Source: Argyresthia goedartella (taxonomy: Eukaryota > Arthropoda > Insecta > Lepidoptera > Argyresthiidae). From it: a DNA stretch of 64,000 nt. The stretch is from NCBI GenBank assembly GCA_949825045.1, contig OX463835.1, positions 25,127,201 to 25,191,200 on the forward strand, read 5' to 3'. This document shows positions 33,901 through 44,827 of this stretch, piece by piece. Positions within the stretch are counted from its first letter, which is position 1. Each line of letters starts with the position of its first letter. The notes beneath the pieces are model-generated. The model saw only the letters and a program-made list of their open reading frames with translations. It was not told where the DNA came from and searched no databases. A program made the position numbers and the translations under genes.

Positions 33901-34577
33901 CCGGGGAGGCGACGGCAATCCTTGAAGTCATCTTGTATGCGGAATCCCATTCGTTGGATAACACTTTAATTTTCTCGGACTCCTTAAGCTCTCTTTACGC
34001 AATTTCTGCTAACCCATTTAAATCAAAACTTAAGTCCCCTCTTGTACTAAAGATTCGCCATGCTCTGTTCAGGTGCCTCTCTCGGGGTATCAACATTATA
34101 CCGGCTTGGATTCCAGCTCACAGTGGTATTTCAGGTACTGAAATAGTTGACTCTTGTGCAAAGGAAGCTGTGGAATCTGGTGACTTATCACACTTCAAAA
34201 TTCATACCCAAGACTTAGTATCTTCGGCTAAGACTCGTCTGGAAAAATCATGGGAATCTTCATGGCAGTCATCTAGAACTTTAAAGGGTTGGCATTATGG
34301 CCAAATTCAAGCGTCAATACCTAAAAAACCTTGGTTTTTCAAGTACAGGGAAATGCGTAAGACTGTTACATCAACTATCTGTCGGCTTCGACTGGGACAC
34401 TCCTGCACGCCAGTACATCTCGCTAAAATTAGGATAAGGGATAGCTCTCTTTGTGAATGCGGCCTGGCTGACGGTACTCCCGATCATTTGTATTTGAATG
34501 CACCAAACTTCAAACCTCGTTGTATGACATCCTCCCCGGTAAGATCCCCCGTCCCGTCAATCTTAAATTCTTATTGA
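30938..34577 (+). pseudogene. I-type LINE ORF2: endonuclease, RT, RNase H; several breaks
   Basis: The endonuclease starts at 30938 with LQWNSQSIKIKKPEL, then SETWLV, VIVMGDFNSHH near 31315 and GSDHFPI near 31560 in a shifted frame. RT blocks: DSSPGVDGIPYSFL near 32245, QFGFRKGMSTMDSL near 32530, FLDVTSAYDNV near 32635, GLPQGSVMSPLLYNL near 32810 and QYADDLALYL near 32900. After a TGA at 33768-33770, RNase H reads FTDASK, GEATAI, FSDSLSSL and IPAHSG, covering the D-E-D catalytic residues and the conserved histidine. Frameshifts lie near 31430, 31620 and 32000-32200, with a stop near 32397. The stretch 32463-33767 is an uninterrupted frame of 435 codons. The C-terminus is lost after 34577. Confidence 0.88.
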
Positions 34578-34942
34578 CTCTTTCGGACCCTTCCTTTATT
34601 CACATCCTTTCTAAATTTATAACCTCTAACAAGATTAAACTGTAGTTAGATGTAGAATTATTATTTTATTTATGTATGTCTTCTTTTTATGTCTAACACC
34701 CTCAATATGTAATCACTTAACATTTAAATTATATGTTAATTTGTGCTGTCCTAATTGTTGTTTGTCCGGTCCTTTTGTTATAGAGAGATCTCAACTCAAA
34801 GGAAGTTTCACCGATAACTGTACAACGTGATCCCCTTCGTGTCATCTTCAATACGTGATATTGGCGGAATTACTGTAGGGATCCACAGTAGAAGCCATCA
34901 AACCAAAAAAATTGAATTGAATTGAATTGTCATCGTGAGAGG

Positions 34943-35384
34943 TTATGGTCAGCGTGTCGGGAGACAGTTTTAGTGATATTTACCAAGGTAAGCGTTGGAT
35001 TTTACTGAGATCTATATTGCTCTAAGTTTCAAAAACGTAGGCTATTGACTACTATTGATTACAATGTCATAATACAGCACGTTTGCGAATAATCTTTATT
35101 TACATTACCGATACTGTTACTTTTTCGCTACTTTTTCGACACTTCATCGACACCGGTGTCGTGATTGTTTTCGTCACCTCCTCTTCGACACCATGTAAAG
35201 GCCGGGATACACATAGAATCTTCTTAGAAACTTTTATAGTAGATTTTGTATTTACTGGTATCAATTTCTGCAAAATAATTTTTCATTATCTGCATCTACA
35301 GTAAAAAAGTCGGGAAATCGTCGTGTGCCTATATCTAGTGAACCATGAACACGGCTGTCTAAACACCACTATGAATAATATTTT
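34943..35384. other. No gene seen
   Basis: Unremarkable sequence between the LINE target duplication and a foldback repeat. No frame with recognisable motifs. Confidence 0.45.
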
Positions 35385-35605
35385 AATGAATTGACCCAAA
35401 ATGGGAAACCGCTTTGTTAGGGACATCATTCTGAGCAACTTTCATTAAAAAACCGATTTGATCAGAGCAATTTTATTTTTCACATCCCAGTAGATTGTAT
35501 AGAGAAGTGAAAAATAAAGTTGCTCTTTTCAAATCGGTTTCATTATGAAAGTTGCACAGAATAATGTCCCAAACAAAGTACTTTCTCATTTTGCGTTAAT
35601 TCATT
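35385..35605. repeat. Foldback MITE with about 100-bp arms
   Basis: The left arm (35385 to about 35482) and the right arm (about 35508 to 35605) are inverted copies at roughly 85 percent identity by eye. Shared blocks include gcaactttcat, aaaccgattt and ttatttttcac. The loop is only about 25 bp. The termini are aatgaatt and its complement. No coding capacity. Confidence 0.85.
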
Positions 35606-37320
35606 TATACCTTGCAGAAATATACACCATGAGAGATTCTGTGTAAAAATTACACCCAAAAATTTTATTTGAGATTGAATTGGTAATAAGTTATTGTCAT
35701 ATTGTAGCTTAACTGGGATGACTTTTTTCTTTGAGAATATGACTACTTTACTTTTAGCTGGACTAATTTCTAGATGTAAATATTGAAAGTAACTACCTAT
35801 GTAATTTTTCCAGTGCTAAATTTAATTTTTGAGTTGTGTGTGTGATGTTATTACCACTGCAATAAATAGCCTAATCATCGGCAAACTGTAACTTGCTGAC
35901 TTCTGTTCCTAACATTTCATTGAGCCTGTCGATGTAGAGAATATACAATAAAGGGCTCAAAATGCCACCTTGACAGACGCATTTAGTTGACAATCTAGGC
36001 CCAAAAATATTATTGCAACTCATCTTAACATAAACTTCTCTTCCACTGATAAACTCATAAATCCACCTAACACATTTTTCAGGTATTCCCAAAGAAGAAA
36101 GAATGGTACAGGTACATAAAACAGAATGATTAATGTTATTGAATGCTCCTACAATATCGAAAAAAATACAGACAAGATGTTTATTACTGTTAGCCGCAGC
36201 GTCAGTATCATGGAAGAGATGCCCTATACTTTCTCTTGCTGACCGACCGCGACGAAACCCGAACTGGTTTCTTGGAAGAATATGATTGGATTCAATATAA
36301 AACTCAAGACGTTGTTTCTTAAGTTGCTCAAAAAGTTTACCTGCACAAGATGTTAATGCAATGGGACGGTAAGAGTCTACATAATTTGGATCTTTTCCTG
36401 CTTTTAGAATTGGAACCAAGCAATCTTGTTTCCACTCTTTTGGAATTATTGATTGTTCCCAGAGTAAATTTAAAATATTTAAAAATTTCACAAGGCAATC
36501 TGTTTCCAGTTTTTGAAACATTTTGTAAGAAATGCAATCTTAACCAAAGGTTGTGTCTTTACGTGACTTGATAGCTGCTTTTAACTCATCTATGGTGAAT
36601 GGATTGATAATGTAACTATTGGTGGGGTTTACGGAAGAAGTATTATTTATTTGCATTGGTTGTGAAACAAAGTCAGGTGTATATTTCCTTAAAAAGTTAT
36701 TTATCCAAAATATGTCATTATTATTTTTTATTTTCGTACTTTTACTGTAGGATTTATTAAATTTACGCATAGTTTGCCAAATTTTAGAAATTGGAGTGGA
36801 TCTATTTATTTCAGTACAGTATTCCTTCCAACTATTTAATCTTTCTAATTTAATAATAAGTTTTTTCTCAGCCTGCATTTTTTTTAAATTAATATAGTTT
36901 AAATCACTAGGATCTTGTTGAACTGCATTAGCACACTTTTCATTCCACCATGGCAGAGGAGGATGCCGGTATTTAAAATTGCTTCCTGTCTGTTTCGAGC
37001 TATTATTATTCATATTTGAATTTTGGGCCTGACTTCTAAACATCGATTGATCGCTTTATGAATGATATCACAATAGTCATAGTAAGACTGTAGAGGATCG
37101 TTATGGTTAATAATAAATTCTTTAAGCATAGTGTTGGCGAGCTTTGAAAACTTATTCCAATTTACTAGCCGTAGATTAGGTCTTTTGAGTGCAGCTGTGT
37201 TATTTTGAGAAATAAATTTGTTTGTAGAAGAATCAGTGATAGTGTTGAACAAAATCTCAGTTATTGTGGGTAGATGATAACTTTCCAGTGGATCATCATA
37301 TACTGTGCAATTGCAAATTT

Positions 37321-37562
37321 GACGACCCGAATGGCCGAGTCGGCAGTGACGCTGCCTACGAAACCAAGGGTCCCGGGTTCGAGTCCCAGTGGGGGCAAAT
37401 GTTTGTTTGATGAACGGACGTTTGTACCCTAGTCATGGTTGTTTATCTATCTAAGTATAATATTTCTCTATATAAGTATATATATCGTTGTCTAGTACCC
37501 AAGATACAGGGAATCATAGTTTGGGGCTAGATCAATGTGTGTAAAAGGTGTCCAAGGTACTA
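37321..37562 (+). mobile_element. tRNA-derived SINE, copy 2
   Basis: It has the same tRNA-like head as the Gypsy-borne copy, with A box tggccgagtcgg (about 37333) and B box ggttcgagtcc (about 37376), then the shared body. Its tail is short (tactattta) rather than a long (ATT)n run, so this copy looks older. It is inserted in the endonuclease region of the minus-strand Jockey-type LINE, in the opposite orientation. Confidence 0.9.
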
Positions 37563-37667
37563 TTTAAAAAATATATATATGTAAGGGCTATAGAGGGACT
37601 GACTATTGTTAAATCCAAACCATTTGGTCTCCAGTTATTTGTACCTACAGTTGTTGGTTGTGTGTCA

Positions 37668-38405
37668 TTAACACGCTTTTATTAGCTTCACCAGTATGTT
37701 TGTATGTAATTTGGACTTGATTTTGACCCACTTTAAACAGACAGATTTGAAACTTTGTAAACTTATCAAGAATCAGCGGCAATATAATAATTTCATAAGT
37801 TTATCTCATTATCCTGATTAGGATCGCCAGGATTAAATAATTTCCTCACACAGCCTCTGTGTGAGAGCAAGTGAGACAACCACGCTGTCTGCGCATGCGT
37901 ACCGTCTACTTAATTTCCGGCTCGAGCGCTCGAGCACATAAAAAAAATATTAACAATAAATCGAACTAAAAAATAAAAAATAAATATAGTTTAAAAAAAC
38001 TAAAAAACACGCTTTTAAAGCACATCAAACTAAAAAGTAAAAAATAATTCTTAATATAAGCTGAAAATAATAATGAACAAAAAATACTAGTATTATTGTG
38101 AAAAAGCGTGGGGCGCTTATCACGCTTTTATAAGCTTCACCTGTATGTTTGTTTGTTTGTATGTAACCGACTCCTTTGGACTCGATTTTGACCCACTTTA
38201 AACGGACAGATTCAATTCAAACTTTGTACACTTATCAAGAATCAGCGACAATGAAATAATTTCGAGCGCCTCACGCTTTTTCACAATAATACTAGTATTT
38301 TTGTTCATTATTATTTTCAGCTTATATTAAGAATTATTATTTACTTTTTAGTTTGATGTGCTTTAAAAGCGTGTTTTTTAGTTTTTTTAAACTATATTTA
38401 TTTAA
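37668..38405. mobile_element. Large MITE: 140-bp inverted arms plus a duplicated internal module
   Basis: Arms at about 37970-38113 and 38268-38405 are near-perfect inverted copies (shared ends aaacacgcttttaaagcaca and tactagtatt). The loop (about 38115-38265) contains gcttttataagcttcacc, a tttgacccactttaaac block and acttatcaagaatcagcg. The same module occurs once more, outside the arms, at about 37668-37800. A perfect palindrome tgctcgagcgctcgagca lies near 37925. No coding capacity. It splits the endonuclease of the surrounding LINE. Confidence 0.8.
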
Positions 38406-38904
38406 TAACACTAAATTGCATTCATTTACAGCGTCGTCGAGGACATCTCTTCCACGACGACTGACAGATTGGCAACCCCACATGGTGTGATGTGCGTTGA
38501 AATCACCTGCTATTAAGCATGGTTGTGGTAAGGTATTAATAAAATTAACAAATTTTGTTTTTCTAAAAGTAGGACTACAATTTGTCGGGATATAAAGACT
38601 GGCCATTGATAATGAACTGTTATTAAAGTTTATTTTGATAGCAATATTCTGAAGTGAATCATCAAAAAATTTTTTTAATCTACTGTATTATATGTTGTTA
38701 CGAATGACTATGGCAACACCATTGTGTTTATTGCCACAATCATTGCGTTCTATTGAGTATCCTTTAATATTTAAACGTTGTGTAGGCTTGAGCCAAGTTT
38801 CGCAAACTAAAGCTATGTCAATATTATTTTCATACAAAAATTGAGTAAAAATATGACGATTACATAACAGACTTTGAGCATTTCACTGTACTATCTTTAA
38901 TTTG

Positions 38905-40075
38905 TCTGTGAATTAGTACTAATGTTCTTGGTATCACTGGAGTTGAAAAAATCGCGTAAAACATCTAACACATTTTTAGAGGATATTGGGGTATCTTGTG
39001 TCTTATTTAATGTTATAATTTTTATAATGCTTTGCACTAAGAGATTCAGTGCCTTGTCATTTGATTTTAATAATGTCAAGAGATCAAGAGGCTTCTTAGG
39101 GCCGAGAGGTGGGAAATTTCCATTTTGGAATATGTCAGCGAATGATGGTGTCTGAACTTTTTTTCTGTTTTCTTGTATTTTCTTTTGCTTAATTGGACAC
39201 TGAGCTGAAATGCTAACGTGATTGCCATCGCAATGGAAGCATTTGGCCTGTTCAATCGGAGTTTTACAAACTTTATATGAGTGGTCTTCTTTACAGATGG
39301 AGCAGCGCTTTGAGTTCTTGCAAAACTTTGCTAAATGGCCATACTTGAGACACCGGAAACATTGTTTGACTGGTGGAACATACGCTGAGATGTCATGCCG
39401 CCAACCGTCCAAATCTACGTAGTCTGGAAGAACTGACGTCGCGAAGGTGATGGCTACTGTCTGCAGCGGCTGTTGAATGAAGTTATCATCAACTTTGGTC
39501 CTTTTTGTGAATCTGCGAACAGATATTATTTTCTTGTAACTTGATAGCTATATCTTTTTGTTTGTCAAGTTGGTGGGTACATTTTTAATTATACCAGTAA
39601 TTTCAGTGCTTGAAGCTGGTATATTGGCCTTAAATTGGTAGTCTTTTAAAAATGTAGCATTATTCAAGAAGGCATTAGCAAGGCTGGCTTTTTCGAAGTA
39701 TATGGCAATTTTGAACTTGTTCATTGACCTAAGATATTTGATTCCTTTATTAAACCTTTTGATACAGCTAGATATGGACATTAGGTCTCGGGTTCCTATA
39801 GATATATCCGCATTGGAAGACTCTACGAATACTACAAATTCTGTAGCACCGGAATCCTCAGGGTATCGTCTCTTATAATCTGTTACCAGATAAGGTTTGT
39901 ACTTATCTGCGCTTTCGACCTCTGACTCGGACGACGACGTGGAGTCTCCTTCACTTTTCTCTTCAGCCTCATCTTTTTTTCTCTTTCTTGTTCGCACCTT
40001 CCCCGTGATTGGTTTCTTTTTATTTGTCTCCAGCCGCCTTTTATTTCTAAAAACCCCGATTGATACACGAGTAAT
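38905..40075 (-). pseudogene. Jockey-type ORF1 (gag-like) with CCHC knuckles
   Basis: The N-terminus is lysine/glutamate-rich (RTRKRKKDEAEEK, about 39990) and the frame stays open upstream to about 40075 without an ATG, so the start is unclear. The middle has FVVFVESSNADISIGTRDL and IPASSTEITGIIKNVPTNL. After breaks near 39545 and 39415 come three knuckles: CFRCLKYGHLAKFC, CSICKEDHSYKVC and CFHCDGNHVSISAQC. The tail has SFADIF and ends at 38905. This is the RNA-binding protein of Jockey/I-type LINEs. Confidence 0.82.
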
Positions 40076-40291
40076 CGATAAAATTAATAAAAACTTCGAA
40101 AATCCCGCCTGGTTATTTCAATGGTTTCCCGCGCTCTTTTTCTTTTGTTAATACCTGATATTATGACTAACGCTATAGCATTTTAAGGCCAGGGATGACG
40201 TCATAGGAGTAAAATTTCAAAAAAAATATATAAATTAATATAAACCATATAATTCAGAAATACTGAAATTAGTGTCTTAAAATGGCTCACC

Positions 40292-41300
40292 TTTAGCGGA
40301 TGACCTACTCGCTGGGGCGTCCAAACTTTTTTAGCATCATATTGGGGTCATTTGATCACCTTCCTGAAAGTTTCAGGGTGCGGAACTCAATAGTTTTTAA
40401 GATATGATTTTTTGAAAATCTGAAAATACTTTGTAAAATGATGTATAATATGTTTAAATCTTGTCTGTGGTCAAAATACATTACCTACATTTCATTGTAC
40501 GCATATTTGAAAAGATGAGAATTCTCTAAAAAAAGGAGGTTTTTTTTTTTATAATACCTATTTTAATTAAAACGTTCATTTAACTTGCATATTATGTTTG
40601 TTTATTTATTTTACGTCAATCAAAGTTAATTTAGTATTCCTTTCGTAAAATATCACTTTTGATAATAAAAAAAGTTGTAATTTTTGTTTAAAACGGAACG
40701 TATTTTGTTGGGGCGTTTTGCCGCGTTTTTGGTGGGGCGGCAAAGTAGTAGTCCCTTTTCTAGTAGTTTCGCGAATGTTCTATTTTCTTGTTCTCGATAA
40801 CATATCTTCGATATTTACAAGCAAAAACAACTGTGTAGAGTAGGTTATTGTGGCTACTTTTCAATCGGGTTATAGGTTATGTTAGAAAGTTGAAGAAGCT
40901 AAACCGGAGCGGAGCGGAGCGCAGTGTATGTAAACAAAAACGATTGGCTAGAGGATGTTATTGTGGCTACTTTTCATGTAAATTTTGATGATAATATTAT
41001 GGAGCATTTGTGGAGGATAAAGGTGTCGAGGCAGAAAAATTACCCTTTCGAAGAAAGCAACTGGGCATTTCCGCGCGGGGGGGGAGAAGTAGTGGGGGCA
41101 TCTACCCCCTTCCCCCTCCCCCCACTTAAAGATCAAGGTCAGTCTAAATTTTGTTTTATTTTAACAACATAACCTCAAAACTTTAAATAATCATATCTCA
41201 GAAACTAGGTATTTCCGCGGGGGGGGGAGTAGTAGGGGGGACATCTACCCCCCCTCCCCCTCCCCCCATCAGGGTCAACAAAAGTAGGTCATCCGCTAAA
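40292..41300. mobile_element. Candidate non-autonomous element with perfect 19-bp inverted ends
   Basis: The sequence ctttagcggatgacctact at 40291-40309 is repeated as its exact reverse complement at 41283-41301. The 970 bp between hold no convincing gene. They contain two copies (about 41067-41130 and 41210-41276) of a block where tatttccgcg-like sequence, a G-run and agtagt are followed by catctacccccc and a C-rich tract. The target duplication is not evident, so this is a proposal. Confidence 0.5.
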
Positions 41301-41369
41301 GTCCTTCCCTTAAAATTATGTAAAGATACCAAAACAGTAATAAAAAATGTAAGTGAAATATTTAAGACA

Positions 41370-41550
41370 ATGCCCATTGGATTTCACATGGATGAGTTCT
41401 TGGAAAATTTTATCCCCGAGCTTGTGGGGGAAGCTGAAGAAACTGCTGCTGCTGCTGCACCTCGGAGGCGAGCTCCATGGAGAGTCGAACCGTACGAAAT
41501 GAGTGACGCACAATTCAAAAAGAATTTTCGTCTCCAAGGAGTTAGCGATG
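41370..41550 (+). pseudogene. Harbinger transposase N-terminus (outer element)
   Basis: MPIGFHMDEFLENFIPEL is followed by a glutamate/alanine run and RRRAPWRVEPYEMSDAQFKK NFRL. The SDAQFKKNFRL block corresponds to the SDxxFxxxFRL block of HARBI1-type transposases. It then runs into unrelated coding. The catalytic half of a plus-strand Harbinger transposase resumes at 44828, beyond the inserted element 42023-44711, so the two may once have been one gene. The middle is lost. Confidence 0.6.
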
Positions 41551-41610
41551 GCAGTAACAGCCATGGTTGAACCACTGACTACAACCAGTGCCATTGATAT
41601 CAAGACAAAG

Positions 41611-42022
41611 GTAAGTAAATAACTTAAAATCTGATCTAAACCTAGGTACCTAACATACATGCATTATATAGAGTTGGAGTGAAGATAAGGGGGCGCCAAG
41701 GAAAAAAAACAGAGCTTCCGCCCACTTATCAACACTCTGACCATATGACTGTGTTGTAGTATAGCAAGTGTCCATGATTGTATTGTACGGTGTTGTGATG
41801 TGAACCTATCCTACATAAATTAAATTAAGTTTTCATTTTTTTGCGGGTCTTGTGTGCATTGAATTTTTTGAACTCTTGTAGCAAAGAGCGTATTTATAAA
41901 CCTCTCTCAACCAACAGTGTCAAGGTGTTTCTCAGAGGTGGTAGAGGCACTCAACAGCCCGTCCATTTTTTATAGATGGATTCATATGCCTGAATCGCTG
42001 TAGGAAATAAACCAAACAGTAA
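41611..42022. other. No gene seen; holds one copy of a small conserved hairpin
   Basis: A possible splice donor (AAAG|GTAAGT) at 41611 is followed by non-coding sequence. The hairpin at 41673-41742 is listed separately. Confidence 0.4.
41673..41742. repeat. Small conserved hairpin, copy 1
   Basis: The stem starts ggagtgaagataaggggg and its partner reads cccacttatcaacactc. The loop contains cgccaaggaaaaaaaac. The same unit occurs at 59591-59657 with few changes and a shorter loop. No target duplication was identified. Confidence 0.75.
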
Positions 42023-42401
42023 CAGTCTTACTAATAAAAAAGTCTTATTTCAGCATTATAACACTGTGATAGTTATACATTAAATAAAGCTTGTATAGAG
42101 TACATCCACCAGTTTGACTAATAAACAGTGTATAAGCGATTGTCGAACTTAAAGTTTAATGACCTTCTAGAATTCATTAGAAGAAGATTTGGGGATGGAC
42201 ATCTGTTGAACCAACAGTATACAGTGCCCAAATACTTGGGTGAAATAGTCACAATAGAAGACCGATAATCTGCCTGTGCTTCAACGGGTTTCCCACCCCT
42301 TCATCTATCTATCTATCTAAAGATGAGTGAGACTGCCCCTTGGAACAAGGATAATGTTTTGAGTGAACAAAATATATTTATTTGTTACATTTTGTTTTCA
42401 G

Positions 42402-43250
42402 ACTCAGCATGACAATTGTCCTGAACCTCAAAGAACAATTGAGACAAAATCATGTTCTCCTACAAACAACTCCAGCAAGGTATGTATTTATTTAATACTG
42501 CCTCCTATCTAACAACAAGTAATTTGTAATGGGCATACATATTATCCCTGAGCCAACTGTACATCGTCAACATCCTGTTAGGGAATCCGCTGTTGATATA
42601 GGCTCTCTCATGTACAGTTTGAAATCCAATCAGCTGGGCCCTGCCTACATACAGTATCTTGGCCAGCCCAGCTCATTCAGCCCATTCAACTCGACACTGT
42701 GCAACCTGCATCCTGCAAGATACTGGCAACTATACCATATTTTTTCTAAAAGTCACATTTTTTACTGGCAGGTCCCATTGAAGCGGAATCAATTCCAAAA
42801 GAAGGAACATACAGTTGTTGTGAAAGAGTCTCGTGAGGTATCTAATAACTATCATGTCTAATAGTCCTAAGTCCCTTGCAATATCATAAATAATATTTCT
42901 TAATTTAATTCACCTGAAGGTTGCCTGGAATATTATTTATTAGCTGCCATTAGCAATAGCCTTTGTACACAATGTTTAATTTTTGTTGTTTGTTATTTTT
43001 CTTCTAAACAAAATATACACATTATCCTTTTATTTGATCTGGTGTTGTGTTTCAGGCTCAACAAATAGCAGACACTGCTATCAAAAGAAGTCTTGCTGCT
43101 ACTCAGTGCATAGTAGAAGAGCATGAGCTAAAACTGCGGCACATGCAAGAAATTAACGATACAAAAATGAAGCACATGACAGAAGCCCATGTATGGGCAA
43201 GAGAGGAACATTATCTCCGATTGGAGTTAATGAGGAAGAAACAAAACTGA
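42402..43250 (+). pseudogene. 3' exons of the Harbinger Myb/SANT-like partner gene
   Basis: Three phase-0 exons with good splice sites: 42402-42479 (after TTTTCAG, before GTATGT), 42772-42837 (after CTGGCAG, before GTATCT) and 43056-43250 (after TTTCAG, to TGA). The last exon encodes a charged helix (EEHELKLRHMQEINDTKMKH), typical of the C-terminus of Harbinger Myb/SANT-like DNA-binding proteins. No exon with the DNA-binding domain was found inside the element. An upstream phase-0 candidate exon ending at 41610 lies outside the terminal repeats, which is puzzling. Confidence 0.65.
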
Positions 43251-43417
43251 CTTTAAATAATTTTTGATTTAAATAAAAATCTAAAATCTCTCTTTTAAAA
43301 AAATATTCTGCAATTTTGATATAATTTATATATGATTATATGATTAATAATTGTTGTCTTAAATAAAAATCTAATATGTATCTCTTAAAAAAATATTCAG
43401 CTTTTTTTATCTTCACC

Positions 43418-44454
43418 TTAGAAATAAGCTTCAATATAAGCTGATCTGGCGGCTTGCCCAGCATGATTGCCTGATGGCTGTCGCCTTGGTACGTCTTCGG
43501 TCTCATCAATGTCATAGTCCTCATCAAGCTCTTCTCTCATATCAATGGCAATATTGTGGAGAACAGCCAACGCTACTATGTATAATTTGGCATTCTCTAA
43601 TGACACAGAGAACCCGTGCAGAAGACATCTAAAGCGTTGTTTCCAAACACCAAAGCAGCGTTCTATAGTGTTCCTGGTTCTTATATGGGCATAGTTGTAG
43701 GCCTCCTCTTTCGGTGATCGAGGATTTAAAACCGGTGTAAATAAATGGGGTGTCAAAGCATAGCCTGAATCACCAATAAGCCGGCTATGAAATTCACCGC
43801 GCTCCATTCTTTGCCTTAACTGGCTCTCACGGAAAATACGACTATCATGAGTACTGCCTTGCCTCTCCATCTTACTACAACATCCATTATATATAGTGAC
43901 GCATTACACACACACTGCAAATTCAGCGAGCTATACCGTTTTATATTTATGTAGAACTGTCCAGTTGTACCTCCGATTTTCCGAATTCTAATGTGCGTGC
44001 AGTCAATAGCTCCTTTTAACACTTCTTATGTTACAAATTGAACGGAATTCTTCAGATACATGTGCCTGTTCAACAAGTGATATCGGCATTTTAACGAACT
44101 GATGCGATTTCCGTGCCAGAGCTTCTGCTACTCGGCGGCATATAGTTGTTATAGACTGCTGACTAACACCATGTAAATCAGCAGCGTCATCCTGAACCTC
44201 TTGTCCTGACCCCAAGTCCTCAAAGCGATGAGCACCTGTAATTCGGTTGAAAACCCTCCACTCCTTGAACTATTTTCAATATCCTCCCGCACTATATCAC
44301 AGATTTTTGTGAAGTATATTTTTGAAAATCGGTATTTCTTCTTGAAATCAGCGTCCGAGAGTACTGATGGATCAAAACGGGGTTTATATGTCTTTCTTCT
44401 TCTTTGAGGTGGCAAATTCTCTATTACATGCGAGAAGATGCACATCCATAACAT
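43418..44454 (-). pseudogene. Harbinger (HARBI1-type) transposase, frameshifted
   Basis: N-terminal block YKPRFDPSVLSDADFKKKYR, then ELQVLIALRTWG, SQQSITTICRRVAEAL, GAIDCTHIRI (first aspartate), IGDSGYALTPHLFTP (second aspartate), NTIERCFGVWKQRFRCL (glutamate) and LAVLHNIAI. This is the standard DDE_4 arrangement. Breaks lie near 44225, 44030 (with loss of a few residues before the first aspartate) and 43880. The C-terminus is glutamate/aspartate-rich. In life it would cut and join element ends within TAA/TTA targets. Confidence 0.85.
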
Positions 44455-44827
44455 CTAATTCTTCCACAAAGTCCAATGAATCCATTTCCAGTTTTTCGTA
44501 ATAAAGCAGAGAACGCAAAACAATTTTTCTCCTTATTCACTCACTAAACAAGGTCAATGGGCTGTTAAGGCAGTGTATAAATCTTCATACAAACTATGCA
44601 AACTATGTTATAACAGCTGTATACATCCGATTGGCCTATTTTGTGTTTATTAGTAAGGTTTTGTTTATTTCTAGTGTATACATATTCTATATTTTTTTAT
44701 TAGTAAGGCTGTAACTGGGTAAGTATCTTATCTTGTTATTACATAATTGTATTATCTTTGTGTAAAATGTTGAGTTTGCAGTGTATTTTATAGAGGTGCA
44801 ATAAACATATTTTTTCTTTTGTTTTAG

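Larger units (their letters stand above)
29403..34927 (+). mobile_element. Full-length I-type LINE with RNase H and 15-bp target duplication
   Basis: The sequence tgtcatcgtgagagg occurs at 29388-29402 and again at 34928-34942, exactly bracketing the element. It has two overlapping ORFs, zinc knuckles in ORF1, endonuclease, RT and RNase H in ORF2, and a 3' tail of repeated attga units. RNase H after RT points to the I/Outcast/LOA-type lineages. The intact target duplication shows a complete insertion, but both frames are damaged. Confidence 0.92.
35640..38890 (-). pseudogene. Jockey-type ORF2: endonuclease and RT, interrupted
   Basis: Endonuclease pieces: NAQSLLCNR near 38870, VCETWLKP near 38805, CLIAGDFNAHHTMWGCQS near 38500, then beyond the MITE NGLDLTIVSPSIAL near 37600. 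After the SINE the connector reads LPWWNEKCANA near 36940. RT blocks are SYRPIALTSCAGKLFEQL near 36350, QFGFRRGRSARESI near 36255, FFDIVGAFNNI near 36150, CQGGILSPLLYILYIDRL near 35960 and LQFADD near 35880. A TAG right after FADD and a slip near 36540 break the frame, and the thumb region decays by 35640. In the motif B region the usual PQG is replaced by CQGG. The RT part 36521-35880 is otherwise clean. Confidence 0.82.
35640..40075 (-). mobile_element. Jockey-type LINE, interrupted by a SINE and a large MITE
   Basis: The minus-strand order is gag-like ORF1 (about 40075 to 38905), endonuclease, then RT ending near 35640. The endonuclease region is split by an inverted-repeat MITE (about 37668-38405) and by a SINE (37321-37562). 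Coding blocks on either side of both insertions are collinear. No RNase H or 3' tail was found, so the 3' end is missing or eroded. Confidence 0.82.
42023..44711. mobile_element. PIF/Harbinger element with TAA target duplication (inner element)
   Basis: The ends cagtcttactaataaaaaa and, inverted, cagccttactaataaaaaa differ at one position. Each is flanked by TAA (42020-42022 and 44712-44714), the 3-bp duplication typical of Harbinger elements. It encodes a transposase on the minus strand and a spliced Myb/SANT-like partner on the plus strand, convergent as is usual. A second ttattagtaagg near 44648 may be a subterminal repeat. It lies between two halves of another Harbinger transposase. Confidence 0.85.
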
